A DNA stretch of 64,000 bases from Pseudomonas sp. GD03944 (lineage in GTDB: Bacteria; Pseudomonadota; Gammaproteobacteria; Pseudomonadales; Pseudomonadaceae). Made by a program: the position numbers and the translations under genes. The notes below the pieces were generated by a model. It was not told where the DNA came from and ran no database searches. It saw nothing but the letters and a program-made list of their open reading frames with translations. Shown here piece by piece: positions 40,365 through 49,260 of this stretch. The stretch lies in contig NZ_JAOCAH010000003.1 in the NCBI RefSeq assembly GCF_029839275.1, positions 372,001 through 436,000 on the forward strand. Reading direction: 5' to 3'. Each line of letters opens with the position of its first letter. Position 1 is the stretch's first letter.

Positions 40365-41630
40365 ATGTCCAAGCTGATCAAGTGGGGTCTGTTGTCAGTA
40401 CTGGCGATCGCTGTGCTGATCAAGTTGTCGTTGTGGTTGTCCGTGCGCTCGATCGTCAATGACGCGAGTGACCGCCTGTCGCCGTTCATGGACATCAGCT
40501 ATGGCGGCATCACGTCGTCTTTCGATGGCCGTGTGGGCCTCGAGAACGTCAAGATTCATATCCCGATGATGCGCGACAGCCTGCATGTCGCCCATGCCGA
40601 GCTCAAGTTCAACGGCCTCGGCGAACTGTTGCGTTTCAAGGAACGCCTGGCCGAAGGCAAGTTTCCCGAGCAGATGGCCGTCAGCCTCAAGGGGCTGACC
40701 CTGGATGTGCACGGCCCGTTCATGCAGAGCCTGTATGACACGCCGGCCGAGCGCAGCGTTTTCACGTCCATGAGCGAAGTGGCGTGTGGCAAGGTGCGCA
40801 CCATCGGCACCAGCGAGTTGCTGGACATGGGCTATCGCACCTTCGAGTCCGACGGTGAGTTCTCCTACCTGTTCCAGCCTGGCGCACAGAAGCTCACGTT
40901 CAACCTGACGGCCGATACCCGGGACATGGGTGAGTTGCGCGTCGGCTTGTCGCTGGCCAACATGCCCGAGAAGCCCGTCGACCTGCAGCTGAAGCCGCCG
41001 CGGGTGCAGTGGGTGAGCGTCGAGGTCAACGACAACCAGTACCAGCGCAAGGTCCAGTCGTACTGTGCCGGCAAGCTGGGCCAGGACCACGCCACCTACC
41101 TGAAGACTGCCGTGCGGCAGTTCGACAAGGTGCTGCGCAGCCAGCGCATCGCCCTCGATCAGCCGGTGCTGGACGCCTATAGCCGCTACCTCGATGACCC
41201 GCAGTCGCTGCGCATCGAGCTGGACCCTACCGAGGGCATGGCGTGGGATGGCCTGCAGTTCTTCGACGCCAAGGATGTGCTGGCGATGATGCGACCGACG
41301 GTGCTGGTGAACCGCGAAAACGTCCAGCCCCTCGGCTTCGCCTGGGTCGACCCGTCTGCCCGGCCTGCGCCGGCGCAAGGCGAGCTGATGCCGGCGGTCG
41401 AGCAGGTGCCGGTGACCAGCGGTGCTACGGATGGGTTTGTCAGCGTGGCCAGCTTGGCCGATCATGTGGGCAAGCGTTTGCGTTTCGTGACCTATGATGG
41501 CACTTACTACCAGGGCATCTTGACACGGGTAGTGAACGATAAGGCGTTTCTGAGCCTCCAAGGCGGTAATGGCACGGCAGAGATGTCGCTGCGGTTGGAT
41601 AAGATCAATACTGTACGGGTGCAGTTCTAG
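40365..41630 (+). CDS. Membrane-anchored conserved protein of unknown function
   Basis: 421 residues from the ATG at 40365, which has AAGGA seven bases upstream. It has an N-terminal transmembrane anchor (KWGLLSVLAIAVLIKLSLWL) and a long periplasmic part, where FDGRVGLENVKIHIPMMRD is reminiscent of AsmA-like or DUF945-type repeat proteins. Around residues 355-420 there is a small beta-barrel-like end (GKRLRFVTYDGTYYQGILTR). I do not recognise the family with certainty. It is followed by an acetyltransferase-like gene 10 bases later. Confidence 0.8.
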   Translation: MSKLIKWGLLSVLAIAVLIKLSLWLSVRSIVNDASDRLSPFMDISYGGITSSFDGRVGLENVKIHIPMMRDSLHVAHAELKFNGLGELLRFKERLAEGKFPEQMAVSLKGLTLDVHGPFMQSLYDTPAERSVFTSMSEVACGKVRTIGTSELLDMGYRTFESDGEFSYLFQPGAQKLTFNLTADTRDMGELRVGLSLANMPEKPVDLQLKPPRVQWVSVEVNDNQYQRKVQSYCAGKLGQDHATYLKTAVRQFDKVLRSQRIALDQPVLDAYSRYLDDPQSLRIELDPTEGMAWDGLQFFDAKDVLAMMRPTVLVNRENVQPLGFAWVDPSARPAPAQGELMPAVEQVPVTSGATDGFVSVASLADHVGKRLRFVTYDGTYYQGILTRVVNDKAFLSLQGGNGTAEMSLRLDKINTVRVQF

Positions 41631-41640
41631 GGGAGAAGTG

Positions 41641-41922
41641 ATGAGCGAGGCGTTGTCCATTCACCATGACCAGGGCGGTCATCAATTCGAGACCACAGTG
41701 GATGGTGATCGTGCCTACCTGGCGTATATGGATCTGGGTAAGCAGACGCTGGATATCTATCGGACCTTCGTGCCGAACTCGCTGCGTGGCCGTGGCATCG
41801 CCGCAGCCCTGACCGAGCATGCACTGCAATATGCAGAACGCATGGGTTACACCGTGATTCCATCGTGCTCCTACGTGGAGCGCTACATGGAGCGGCGTCA
41901 GCGCCAGCCCGCCAAAAGCTGA
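41641..41922 (+). CDS. GNAT-type N-acetyltransferase (YjdJ-like)
   Basis: 93 residues from the ATG at 41641, with GGGGAGAAG just upstream. It is a minimal acetyltransferase fold with the acetyl-CoA loop VPNSLRGRGIAAALTEHAL and a late GYTVIPSCSYVERYM, matching the short YjdJ/GNAT_2 group. Target unknown. It is probably cotranscribed with the membrane-anchored gene before it. A bidirectional terminator follows. Confidence 0.87.
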   Translation: MSEALSIHHDQGGHQFETTVDGDRAYLAYMDLGKQTLDIYRTFVPNSLRGRGIAAALTEHALQYAERMGYTVIPSCSYVERYMERRQRQPAKS

Positions 41923-41935
41923 GTCCAGACGCAAA

Positions 41936-41963
41936 AAAACGCCGGGCAATTGCCCGGCGTTTT
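41936..41963. terminator. Bidirectional terminator between GNAT gene and DAHP synthase
   Basis: The perfect stem AAAACGCCGGGCAA / TTGCCCGGCGTTTT serves both converging transcripts. Confidence 0.9.
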
Positions 41964-41981
41964 CGTTTCTGCGTTTCGCGA

Positions 41982-43070
41982 TCAGCCGCGCTGGCGCTTG
42001 GGCAGTACGTCCTTGAGCTTGGCGTGCATGCCGCGCAGGGTTTTTTCGGTGCTGTCCCAGTCGATGCAGGCATCGGTGATGGACACCCCGTACTTCAGCT
42101 GGCTCAGGTCCTTGGGGATCGACTGTGCGCCCCAGCCTAGGTGGCTTTCGACCATCAGGCCGACGATCGACTGGTTGCCTTCGAGGATCTGGTTGGCGAC
42201 GTTGTCCATCACCAGCGGCTGCAGGGCAGGGTCCTTGTTGGAGTTGGCGTGGCTGCAGTCGACCATGATGTTGGGGCGAATGCCGGCCTTGCTCAGCTCC
42301 TGCTCGCAGATGGCGACGCTGACCGAATCGTAGTTCGGCTTGCCGTTGCCGCCGCGCAGCACCACGTGACCGTAGGCGTTGCCCTTGGTGGTGACGATGG
42401 ATACGCCACCTTCCTGGTTGATGCCCAGGAAACGGTGCGGGTTGGAAACCGACTGCAGGGCGTTGATGGCAACGGTCAGGCCGCCGTCGGTGCCGTTCTT
42501 GAAGCCCACAGCGGACGACAGGCCCGAGGCCATTTCGCGGTGGGTCTGGGATTCGGTGGTGCGCGCGCCGATGGCCGACCAGCTGATCAGGTCCTGCAGG
42601 TACTGCGGGGAGATCGGATCGAGGGCTTCGGTGGCAGTGGGCAGGCCCATTTCCGCCAGGTCGCGCAGCAGTTTGCGGCCGATGTGCAGGCCATCCTGGA
42701 TCTTGAACGAGTCATCCAGGTACGGATCGTTGATGAGGCCTTTCCAGCCCACGGTGGTACGGGGCTTCTCGAAATACACACGCATGACCAGGTACAGGGT
42801 GTCCGAGACTTCGGCGGCGAGGACCTTCAGGCGCTCGGCATAATCATGGGCGGCCTTGATGTCGTGGATGGAGCAGGGGCCCACCACCACGAACAGGCGA
42901 TGATCCTTGCCATCGAGGATGTTGCGAATGACCTGGCGGCCTGCGGCGACCGTGCTCAGCGCGGCATCAGTCAGCGGGATTTCACGCTTGAGCTGGTCCG
43001 GGGTGATCAGGGTTTCGTTGGAGGCAACGTTGAGGTCATCGATCGGTAAATCAGCCATCGTGCTTTTCAT
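41982..43070 (-). CDS. 3-deoxy-7-phosphoheptulonate (DAHP) synthase, class I
   Basis: 362 residues. Class I AroF/AroG/AroH-type enzyme with VVVGPCSIHD, a central FEKPRTTVGWKGLINDP, GARTTESQTHREMASGLS and VDCSHANSNKDP, and metal ligands in the expected places. It condenses phosphoenolpyruvate with erythrose 4-phosphate, the first step to chorismate and the aromatic amino acids. Which amino acid inhibits it cannot be told. The start could be 43070 or the ATG at 43058. A direct repeat and a hairpin lie upstream (43124-43174). Confidence 0.95.
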   Translation of the reverse strand: MKSTMADLPIDDLNVASNETLITPDQLKREIPLTDAALSTVAAGRQVIRNILDGKDHRLFVVVGPCSIHDIKAAHDYAERLKVLAAEVSDTLYLVMRVYFEKPRTTVGWKGLINDPYLDDSFKIQDGLHIGRKLLRDLAEMGLPTATEALDPISPQYLQDLISWSAIGARTTESQTHREMASGLSSAVGFKNGTDGGLTVAINALQSVSNPHRFLGINQEGGVSIVTTKGNAYGHVVLRGGNGKPNYDSVSVAICEQELSKAGIRPNIMVDCSHANSNKDPALQPLVMDNVANQILEGNQSIVGLMVESHLGWGAQSIPKDLSQLKYGVSITDACIDWDSTEKTLRGMHAKLKDVLPKRQRG

Positions 43071-43123
43071 CAGTTCGGAGTCATCAGGTCACGGGTGCCG
43101 GCCGCCAGCGATCCCCGTGTGGC

Positions 43124-43174
43124 GGAGCACAGCAATAGGAGCACAGCGGGGAAGCCGAACCTTAGCGCGTTCGG
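43124..43174 (-). promoter_or_regulatory. Direct repeat and hairpin upstream of DAHP synthase
   Basis: On the + strand GGAGCACAGC occurs twice, at 43124-43133 and 43138-43147, 14 bases apart. Beside it CCGAAC and GTTCGG (43155-43174) form an inverted repeat with an eight-base gap. Either could regulate the enzyme gene, but no known operator is matched. Confidence 0.4.
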
Positions 43175-43229
43175 GGTTGCCTAGACAATGGGGCGGGGGG
43201 CGTAAATCCGCAGCCGACGCCGCGTCGGC

Positions 43230-43649
43230 TCAGTCGAAACTGGCGTGGGAATACTCCGGCGCGTGCTGGGCGATCCACTCCCGGGCGGCATTTTCGATCG
43301 GCACCTGTTCGCCTGATTCCTGCTCGCGCAGATGCCGGTACTGCTCGATCTGGCAGACCTGCTCGACCATGCGGGCGCGGAACAGGGTGTCTTCATCGAT
43401 GAAGGCCACACCGACCAGGTAGTTGTCGTCGGTGCGTCGGCACCAGGCAACGATACCGGGGTAGCGGGCCTGCTCACCGAACAGCGGAATGCGCAGTTCG
43501 ACGGCCGCGCCGCGGCGAAAACCCCGACTGGAATTGCATGCGACCCCGCCAAGGCTGATATTGTGCAGCCGCTGCTTGGGCACGAAGGCTTGTTTGCGGA
43601 GCACCAGCTCCACCGGCATTTCACTGGGATGACGCAGAAACCGACGCAT
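43230..43649 (-). CDS. PilZ domain protein
   Basis: 139 residues from the ATG at 43649, which has GGGGGAG nine bases upstream; in-frame ATGs at 43673 and 43715 are less well supported. The c-di-GMP-binding PilZ features are seen in MRRFLRHPSEMPVEL (an RxxxR-type pair) and LHNISLGGVAC (N/DxSxxG), and the conserved GVAFIDED follows. It probably binds c-di-GMP and acts on motility or surface behaviour. The start lies close to the divergent thioredoxin-like gene. Confidence 0.85.
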   Translation of the reverse strand: MRRFLRHPSEMPVELVLRKQAFVPKQRLHNISLGGVACNSSRGFRRGAAVELRIPLFGEQARYPGIVAWCRRTDDNYLVGVAFIDEDTLFRARMVEQVCQIEQYRHLREQESGEQVPIENAAREWIAQHAPEYSHASFD

Positions 43650-43709
43650 GAAAAATCGCTCCCCCAATGCCATCAAAATGGCATCGCTTTGGTCAGTATA
43701 GTGACAGAA

Positions 43710-44036
43710 ATGCAATTGACCGATCTGGATGCCGACAAGCAGTTGCTCGCGCTGCCCGGCGTTACCCTGGTGATCTTCACCAGCACCGGCTGCGCCAGTT
43801 GCCGCTGGGCCCGCCGCGAGTTGCCGGGGTGGACGTTACCCATCGACCGCCTGGCCTGGATCGGCGCCGGTGATAATGCTGGCCTGGTGCAGCGCTATGA
43901 GGTATTTCATCTTCCCGCGCTGTTCGTGGTGCGCGACGGGGCCTTTCACGGCGCCGTACAGTGCCGCCTGCGCGTTCCCGACCTGATCGACGCGCTGGGC
44001 AGCGTGCTGTCCCGTCCCGCAGAGGAGTTACCCTGA
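43710..44036 (+). CDS. Thioredoxin-like protein with CASC motif
   Basis: 108 residues from the ATG at 43710. A thioredoxin-fold core follows LVIFTSTGCASCRWARRELP with a CxxC (Cys-Ala-Ser-Cys) active site and a late cis-proline segment YEVFHLPALFVVRDG. No signal peptide, so it is cytoplasmic. The CASC pair is less reducing than the classic CGPC and may give disulfide-isomerase-like properties. The stop overlaps the next gene by one base (TGATG). Confidence 0.85.
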   Translation: MQLTDLDADKQLLALPGVTLVIFTSTGCASCRWARRELPGWTLPIDRLAWIGAGDNAGLVQRYEVFHLPALFVVRDGAFHGAVQCRLRVPDLIDALGSVLSRPAEELP

Positions 44037-44986
44037 TGTCCGAATCCCCCCGTCCGCGCATTGGCATCATCGGCACCGGTGCCATTGGTGGTTTCTACGG
44101 TGTCATGCTGGCGCGGGCCGGCTTCGATGTGCACTTCCTGCTGCGCAGCGAATTCTCTGCGGTGGCCGAGCGCGGGCTGATCGTGAACAGTGCGCTGCAT
44201 GGCACGCTCACGCTCCATCCAGTCCAGGCCTACCGTTCAGTGGCCGACATGCCGCCCTGCGACTGGCTGCTGGTGGGGGCGAAGACCACCAGCAACGCCG
44301 AACTGGCGCCAGTGATCGCCGCAGCGGCTGCGGAGGGCGCCAAGGTGGTGCTGCTGCAGAACGGCCTGGCGGTCGAAGACCAGTTGCGCCCGTTGCTGCC
44401 GGACAGCCTGCACCTGCTCGGTGGCCTGTGTTTCATCTGTGTGCACCGCTCTGCGCCGGGCGTGGTCGAGCACCAGGCGCTGGGGGGCGTCAACCTGGGT
44501 TACCACTCCGGTCCTGCCGACGACGGTGTTCGTCAGCAGATCGTCGAGGAGGGCGCGGCGCTGTTCCAGGCCGCCGGGCTGGATTCCACTGCCATGGCGC
44601 AGCTGGACCAGGCGCGCTGGCAGAAACTCGTGTGGAACGTGCCTTACAACGGCCTGTCGGTGCTGCTGAACGCCGGCACCACGCGGCTGATGGGCAACCC
44701 CGACAGCCGCGCGCTGATCGAGGCGATCATGCAGGAAGTGGTGGCCGGCGCCGAGGCCTGCGGTTATGCGCTGCCCGCCGGGTTTGCCGGCAAACTGCTG
44801 GCCGCCACCGACCGTATGCCGGACTACCTGCCGAGCATGTACCATGATTTCGCCTTGAAGCGTCCGCTGGAGTTGCAGGCGGTCTACGCCGCGCCGTTGG
44901 CAGCCGCTGCCCGGGCCGGCTGCCCGATGCCCCGGATCGAGGCGCTGTACCAGTCGTTGCGTTTCCTGGAAGACGCCAATCGGTGA
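44036..44986 (+). CDS. Ketopantoate reductase-like oxidoreductase (PanE/ApbA family)
   Basis: 316 residues from the ATG at 44036. It has an N-terminal Rossmann motif GIIGTGAIGGFYG and a central KLVWNVPYNGLSVLLNAGTT with the catalytic lysine and asparagine; the family converts 2-dehydropantoate to pantoate with NADPH. Pseudomonads often carry paralogues, so this may be PanE or a relative acting on a similar oxo acid. It is coupled to the thioredoxin-like gene upstream and is 12 bases from the 5'-nucleotidase gene downstream. Confidence 0.87.
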   Translation: MSESPRPRIGIIGTGAIGGFYGVMLARAGFDVHFLLRSEFSAVAERGLIVNSALHGTLTLHPVQAYRSVADMPPCDWLLVGAKTTSNAELAPVIAAAAAEGAKVVLLQNGLAVEDQLRPLLPDSLHLLGGLCFICVHRSAPGVVEHQALGGVNLGYHSGPADDGVRQQIVEEGAALFQAAGLDSTAMAQLDQARWQKLVWNVPYNGLSVLLNAGTTRLMGNPDSRALIEAIMQEVVAGAEACGYALPAGFAGKLLAATDRMPDYLPSMYHDFALKRPLELQAVYAAPLAAAARAGCPMPRIEALYQSLRFLEDANR

Positions 44987-44998
44987 GGGTGGGTCGGC

Positions 44999-45904
44999 AT
45001 GAGTAAAGGGTTGGGTGACAAGCTGGTCCTGGCGATTTCCTCGAGCGCGCTGTTCGACCTGCGCGAGAGCCATCGCATCTATGAGAGCGAAGGGGTCGAG
45101 GCCTACCGCCAGTACCAGATCGAGCACGAGGACGAGATCCTCGCCCATGGCGATGCCTACCCGCTGGTCGAGAAGCTGCTGGGCCTGAATGCCGCCCTCG
45201 GCCAGCCACGGGTGGAAGTCATCCTGGTCTCGCGCAACAGTGCCGACACCGGCCTTCGCGCCTTCAACTCGATCCAGCACTACGGCCTGGGCATTTCCCG
45301 CGCGGCGTTCGTCGGGGGGCGCAGCCCGGATCCTTATCTTGCTGCGTTCGGCTGCCACCTGTTCCTGTCCACCCACGCCGACGATGTGCGCAGTGCGCTG
45401 CGTTCGGGCTTTGGCGCAGCGACCATCCTGTCCGGCGGGGCCCGGCGAGCGGCAAGTAACGAACTGCGCATCGCCTTCGACGGTGATGCGGTGTTGTTCT
45501 CCGACGAATCCGAGCGGGTCTACCAACAGGGCGGGCTGGAGGCGTTCCAGAGCCATGAGCGTCAGTCCGCTCGCGAGTTGCTGGGCGGCGGGCCGTTCAA
45601 GCCGTTTCTTGCGGCCCTGCACCGGCTGCAGCAGGAATTTCCCGAAGAGGCCTGCCCGATCCGCACGGCGCTGGTTACCGCGCGCTCGGCGCCGGCCCAC
45701 GAGCGGGTCATCCGCACGCTGCGCGAATGGAACATCCGCCTGGATGAGTCCTTCTTCCTCGGCGGCCTGGAGAAGGCGGCGATTCTCGACACCTTCGGCG
45801 CCGACGTGTTCTTCGACGACCAGGCCGGGCACTGTGAAAAGGCCCGCGAGGTCGTGGCCACCGGGCATGTGCCCCATGGTGTCAGCAACGAACCCTCGCT
45901 CTAG
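44999..45904 (+). CDS. 5'-nucleotidase (cytosolic 5'-nucleotidase IA family)
   Basis: 301 residues. It starts LVLAISSSALFDLRESHRIY and contains HAD-type motifs: AFVGGRSPDPY, FDGDAVLFSDESE and FDDQAGHCEKA, the signature order of the 5'-nucleotidase family PF06189. It would dephosphorylate nucleoside monophosphates in the cytoplasm. It follows the reductase gene by 12 bases and may be in the same transcript. No membrane segments. Confidence 0.9.
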   Translation: MSKGLGDKLVLAISSSALFDLRESHRIYESEGVEAYRQYQIEHEDEILAHGDAYPLVEKLLGLNAALGQPRVEVILVSRNSADTGLRAFNSIQHYGLGISRAAFVGGRSPDPYLAAFGCHLFLSTHADDVRSALRSGFGAATILSGGARRAASNELRIAFDGDAVLFSDESERVYQQGGLEAFQSHERQSARELLGGGPFKPFLAALHRLQQEFPEEACPIRTALVTARSAPAHERVIRTLREWNIRLDESFFLGGLEKAAILDTFGADVFFDDQAGHCEKAREVVATGHVPHGVSNEPSL

Positions 45905-46015
45905 TTCGGCGGCCGCATATAACCATTCGTCCTGAATGCGTGCGGTTTTGTTGACTTGCGGATGGCGCTGCTAAGCTCAAGCGAGGCCCGCTACGCTGGC
46001 AGTCGAGGAGGCCGC

Positions 46016-46516
46016 ATGATTCGTTCGATTCTTTACGCTACCGATCTTGGCCTGTACGCCCCTTATGTCCTGCAACATGCGATGTCCCTGACCCGGGCGT
46101 TCAACGCCAGCCTGTACGTGGTGCACGCCGTGGAACCCATGGGCCTGTTCGCCGAATCCGTGTTGCAGACCTACCTGGACGAGGAGCGCCTGAAGGACCT
46201 GCGCAGCCAGGGGCTCAACACCGTCATGTCCAGCATCGAGCAGCGCGTGCTGGAAGGCTTTCGCGATGAGCTCGGCGAAGCCCAGTACGACCTCGAGGTG
46301 ATTCGCGCCGTGCGCGTGGTGCAGGGCGACCCGCCCCTGGTGATCCTCGAGGAGGCTCAGAAACTCGGCGTGGATTTGCTGGTCGTAGGCAGTCACAGCC
46401 ACGGCACGGAGCTGGATATTCCCTTGGGCCGGACAGCGGCGCGCCTGGTGCAACTGTCCGAGGTACCCGTCTACCTGGTGCCCATGCTGCAGCACCGCAA
46501 CCGGGGTGATCTGTAA
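46016..46516 (+). CDS. Universal stress protein (UspA family)
   Basis: 166 residues from the ATG at 46016, preceded by GAGGAGG; an in-frame ATG at 45956 is rejected. It has the Usp fold with IRSILYATDLGLYAPYVLQH at the start and the ATP-binding loop LVVGSHSHGTELDIPLGRTA (the G-x2-G-x9-G(S/T) pattern). Usp proteins are induced in stationary phase or under oxygen limitation. It is followed after about 120 bases by cysB. Confidence 0.9.
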   Translation: MIRSILYATDLGLYAPYVLQHAMSLTRAFNASLYVVHAVEPMGLFAESVLQTYLDEERLKDLRSQGLNTVMSSIEQRVLEGFRDELGEAQYDLEVIRAVRVVQGDPPLVILEEAQKLGVDLLVVGSHSHGTELDIPLGRTAARLVQLSEVPVYLVPMLQHRNRGDL

Positions 46517-46541
46517 CCCGACGAAATAACCAACGTATCTA

Positions 46542-46583
46542 AATAAATCGTCTAGATTTATTCTTTGAACCATTAATATGGTT
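46542..46583 (+). promoter_or_regulatory. Two adjacent perfect inverted repeats upstream of cysB
   Basis: AATAAATC-gtcta-GATTTATT (46542-46562) is followed five bases later by AACCAT-taat-ATGGTT (46568-46583). Both are perfect and sit 55-96 bases before the cysB ATG. CysB is a LysR-type regulator known in other bacteria to control its own gene, so these are candidate autoregulatory operators. The first could alternatively be a weak terminator for the universal stress gene, but it lacks a T-run. Confidence 0.5.
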
Positions 46584-46628
46584 ATATGTCGCCGTTCGCC
46601 ACGCGATGGCCGCTTATTCTGCTTTTGA

Positions 46629-47612
<984 letters not shown>

Positions 47613-47629
47613 TCGGTGTGACGCCCATG

Positions 47630-47658
47630 AAAAAGCCCGGACATGTCCGGGCTTTTTT
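47630..47658. terminator. Terminator between cysB and the convergent gene
   Basis: AAAAGCCCGGACA / TGTCCGGGCTTTTTT forms a perfect stem with flanking A and T runs usable in both directions. Confidence 0.92.
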
Positions 47659-47679
47659 GCTTTCTGACGCTGAGTAGCG

Positions 47680-48450
47680 TCAGTCGTAGATGTTCTTCTT
47701 CTTCCAGTCTTCGTCGTCGCCCATGTTCTTCAGGCCTTCGGTCAGCTCGCTGGTGGCCTCGGTTTCAGGCTGGGCGGCATTCAGTACCAGGCTGTTGGCG
47801 CGGGCCAGTTGGGCTTCCAGCTGCTTCAGTGCTGCCTGGTAGCGCGTCGGATCGGGTTGCTTGCGCAGGTACTGCACGCCGCGCTCGAAGGCCAGACGCG
47901 CCTGGCCGGGCTGGTTCTGCTGCAGGGCCTGGCGGCCGAGGTTGCCGAAGAATTCGATGTGCAGCTGCGCCAGCATGTGGCGGATTTCGGCGACCCAGTG
48001 CTTGGCCTCGTTGGCCGGCAGGATGCGGTCCTGGGCGCAGCGGGTAATCAGGCCATGAAGGTTTTCCAGCTGGAAGCGCACTTCCTTGGCCTTGGCTTCA
48101 TTGATGATCGGCTGCGGCGCGTTGCGCACGGGGATCGATTCCCCCTGGGCGATGTGCTTGTTCAGTTCATCGACGTAGCCCTGGGTCTTGGCGTTGCCCT
48201 TGTCCAGCGGCAGCAGCCGTTCGGCGAAGTGCAATTGCAGGCGGCTGAGCACCAGCTTCAGCGCCGGCGTCATCAGCTGGCCGGGGAGGGCATCGGACAG
48301 ATCGGCCAACCGGCGCAGACGGTCGTTCAGTTCTGCCTTGAGCCGCGCCTTTTCCAGCTTGCTGTTCTCAACCATATGGTTGATGTAGGCGATGGCGATC
48401 AAAATGGCGATACCGCCGACTATCAGCAGCGTAATCACGAGCGGGGACAT
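47680..48450 (-). CDS. Membrane-anchored conserved protein of unknown function
   Basis: 256 residues. An N-terminal transmembrane anchor (VITLLIVGGIAILIAIAYI) is followed by a helical cytoplasmic or periplasmic domain with a basic coiled-coil start (ENSKLEKARLKAELNDRLRR), a TPR-like part (NLGRQALQQNQPGQARLAFE, then RGVQYLRKQ) and an acidic tail (ENMGDDEDW-type). No domain of known function recognised. Likely transcribed away from the tRNA operon upstream. Confidence 0.82.
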   Translation of the reverse strand: MSPLVITLLIVGGIAILIAIAYINHMVENSKLEKARLKAELNDRLRRLADLSDALPGQLMTPALKLVLSRLQLHFAERLLPLDKGNAKTQGYVDELNKHIAQGESIPVRNAPQPIINEAKAKEVRFQLENLHGLITRCAQDRILPANEAKHWVAEIRHMLAQLHIEFFGNLGRQALQQNQPGQARLAFERGVQYLRKQPDPTRYQAALKQLEAQLARANSLVLNAAQPETEATSELTEGLKNMGDDEDWKKKNIYD

Positions 48451-48570
48451 CGTTACAACCTCTCGAGCACCGGTTTTTCGCCCGAGTGTAGTGCGTTAGC
48501 TGTGAAGCTGATAGAGGTGTCTCAGTTTCTGGCCTGAAGTCGTTGATTTTAAAAAATATTTACGAGGTGG

Positions 48571-48599
48571 TTGACGACTCCTGAAAGGCTCCATAGAAT
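48571..48599 (+). promoter_or_regulatory. Promoter of the tRNA-Glu/Gly operon
   Basis: TTGACG (48571-48576) and TAGAAT (48594-48599) are separated by the ideal 17 bases. An A/T-rich stretch (48542-48565) upstream resembles an UP element, and the GCGCGCC after the -10 is the GC-rich discriminator typical of stringently controlled stable RNA genes. Transcription would begin near 48606. Confidence 0.85.
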
Positions 48600-48671
48600 G
48601 CGCGCCACTTCAGCAGCAATGCTAGACAGCATTGAAGCGAAGCCGGAAAAGCGTTGTAGGTTCCGGGTTGT

Positions 48672-48747
48672 GTCCCCTTCGTCTAGTGGCCTAGGACACC
48701 GCCCTTTCACGGCGGTAACAGGGGTTCGAGTCCCCTAGGGGACGCCA
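48672..48747 (+). tRNA. tRNA-Glu (anticodon UUC), copy 1
   Basis: 76 bases with encoded CCA. The acceptor stem GTCCCCT/AGGGGAC, anticodon loop CTTTCAC (anticodon TTC) and T-arm GGGGTTCGAGTCCCC are all standard. A UUC-reading tRNA-Glu is a substrate type of MnmH, encoded at 17.1 kb. Confidence 0.97.
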
Positions 48748-48774
48748 CTTTATTCGTAAAGTGGGTTGTACAGT

Positions 48775-48850
<76 letters not shown>

Positions 48851-48923
48851 GTTTCAAGGTGTTGCCCTCGGGCAGCGCAGCAGTCGAACGGTACACCATG
48901 CCGGTCGAGGCACAAGTTCCAAG

Positions 48924-48999
48924 GTCCCCTTCGTCTAGTGGCCTAGGACACCGCCCTTTCACGGCGGTAACAGGGGTTCGAGTCCCCTAGGGGACGCCA
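48924..48999 (+). tRNA. tRNA-Glu (anticodon UUC), copy 2
   Basis: Identical in sequence to copy 1. It lies 73 bases after the first tRNA-Gly; the spacer has a short GCCC-TC-GGGC hairpin. Confidence 0.97.
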
Positions 49000-49004
49000 T
49001 ACAT

Positions 49005-49080
<76 letters not shown>

Positions 49081-49122
49081 TATACGATCCACGAAGTTTT
49101 ATTGCTTTCATGGATCGCCGAG

Positions 49123-49149
49123 AAAAGGACCTTGATGGTCCTTTTTTTC
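49123..49149 (+). terminator. Terminator of the tRNA operon
   Basis: AAAAGGACC / GGTCC with a TTGAT loop is followed by seven T residues, about 43 bases after the last tRNA. Confidence 0.9.
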
Positions 49150-49260
49150 GTTTCAACGCTCTCTCAATGGACGCCCGCTGGTCTCAAGGCCATTTGGTCC
49201 CTGAACCGGGAACATATTCCCGGGCGACTGCATGGCCGGTCAGCCCACCGTTGGTGCCTT

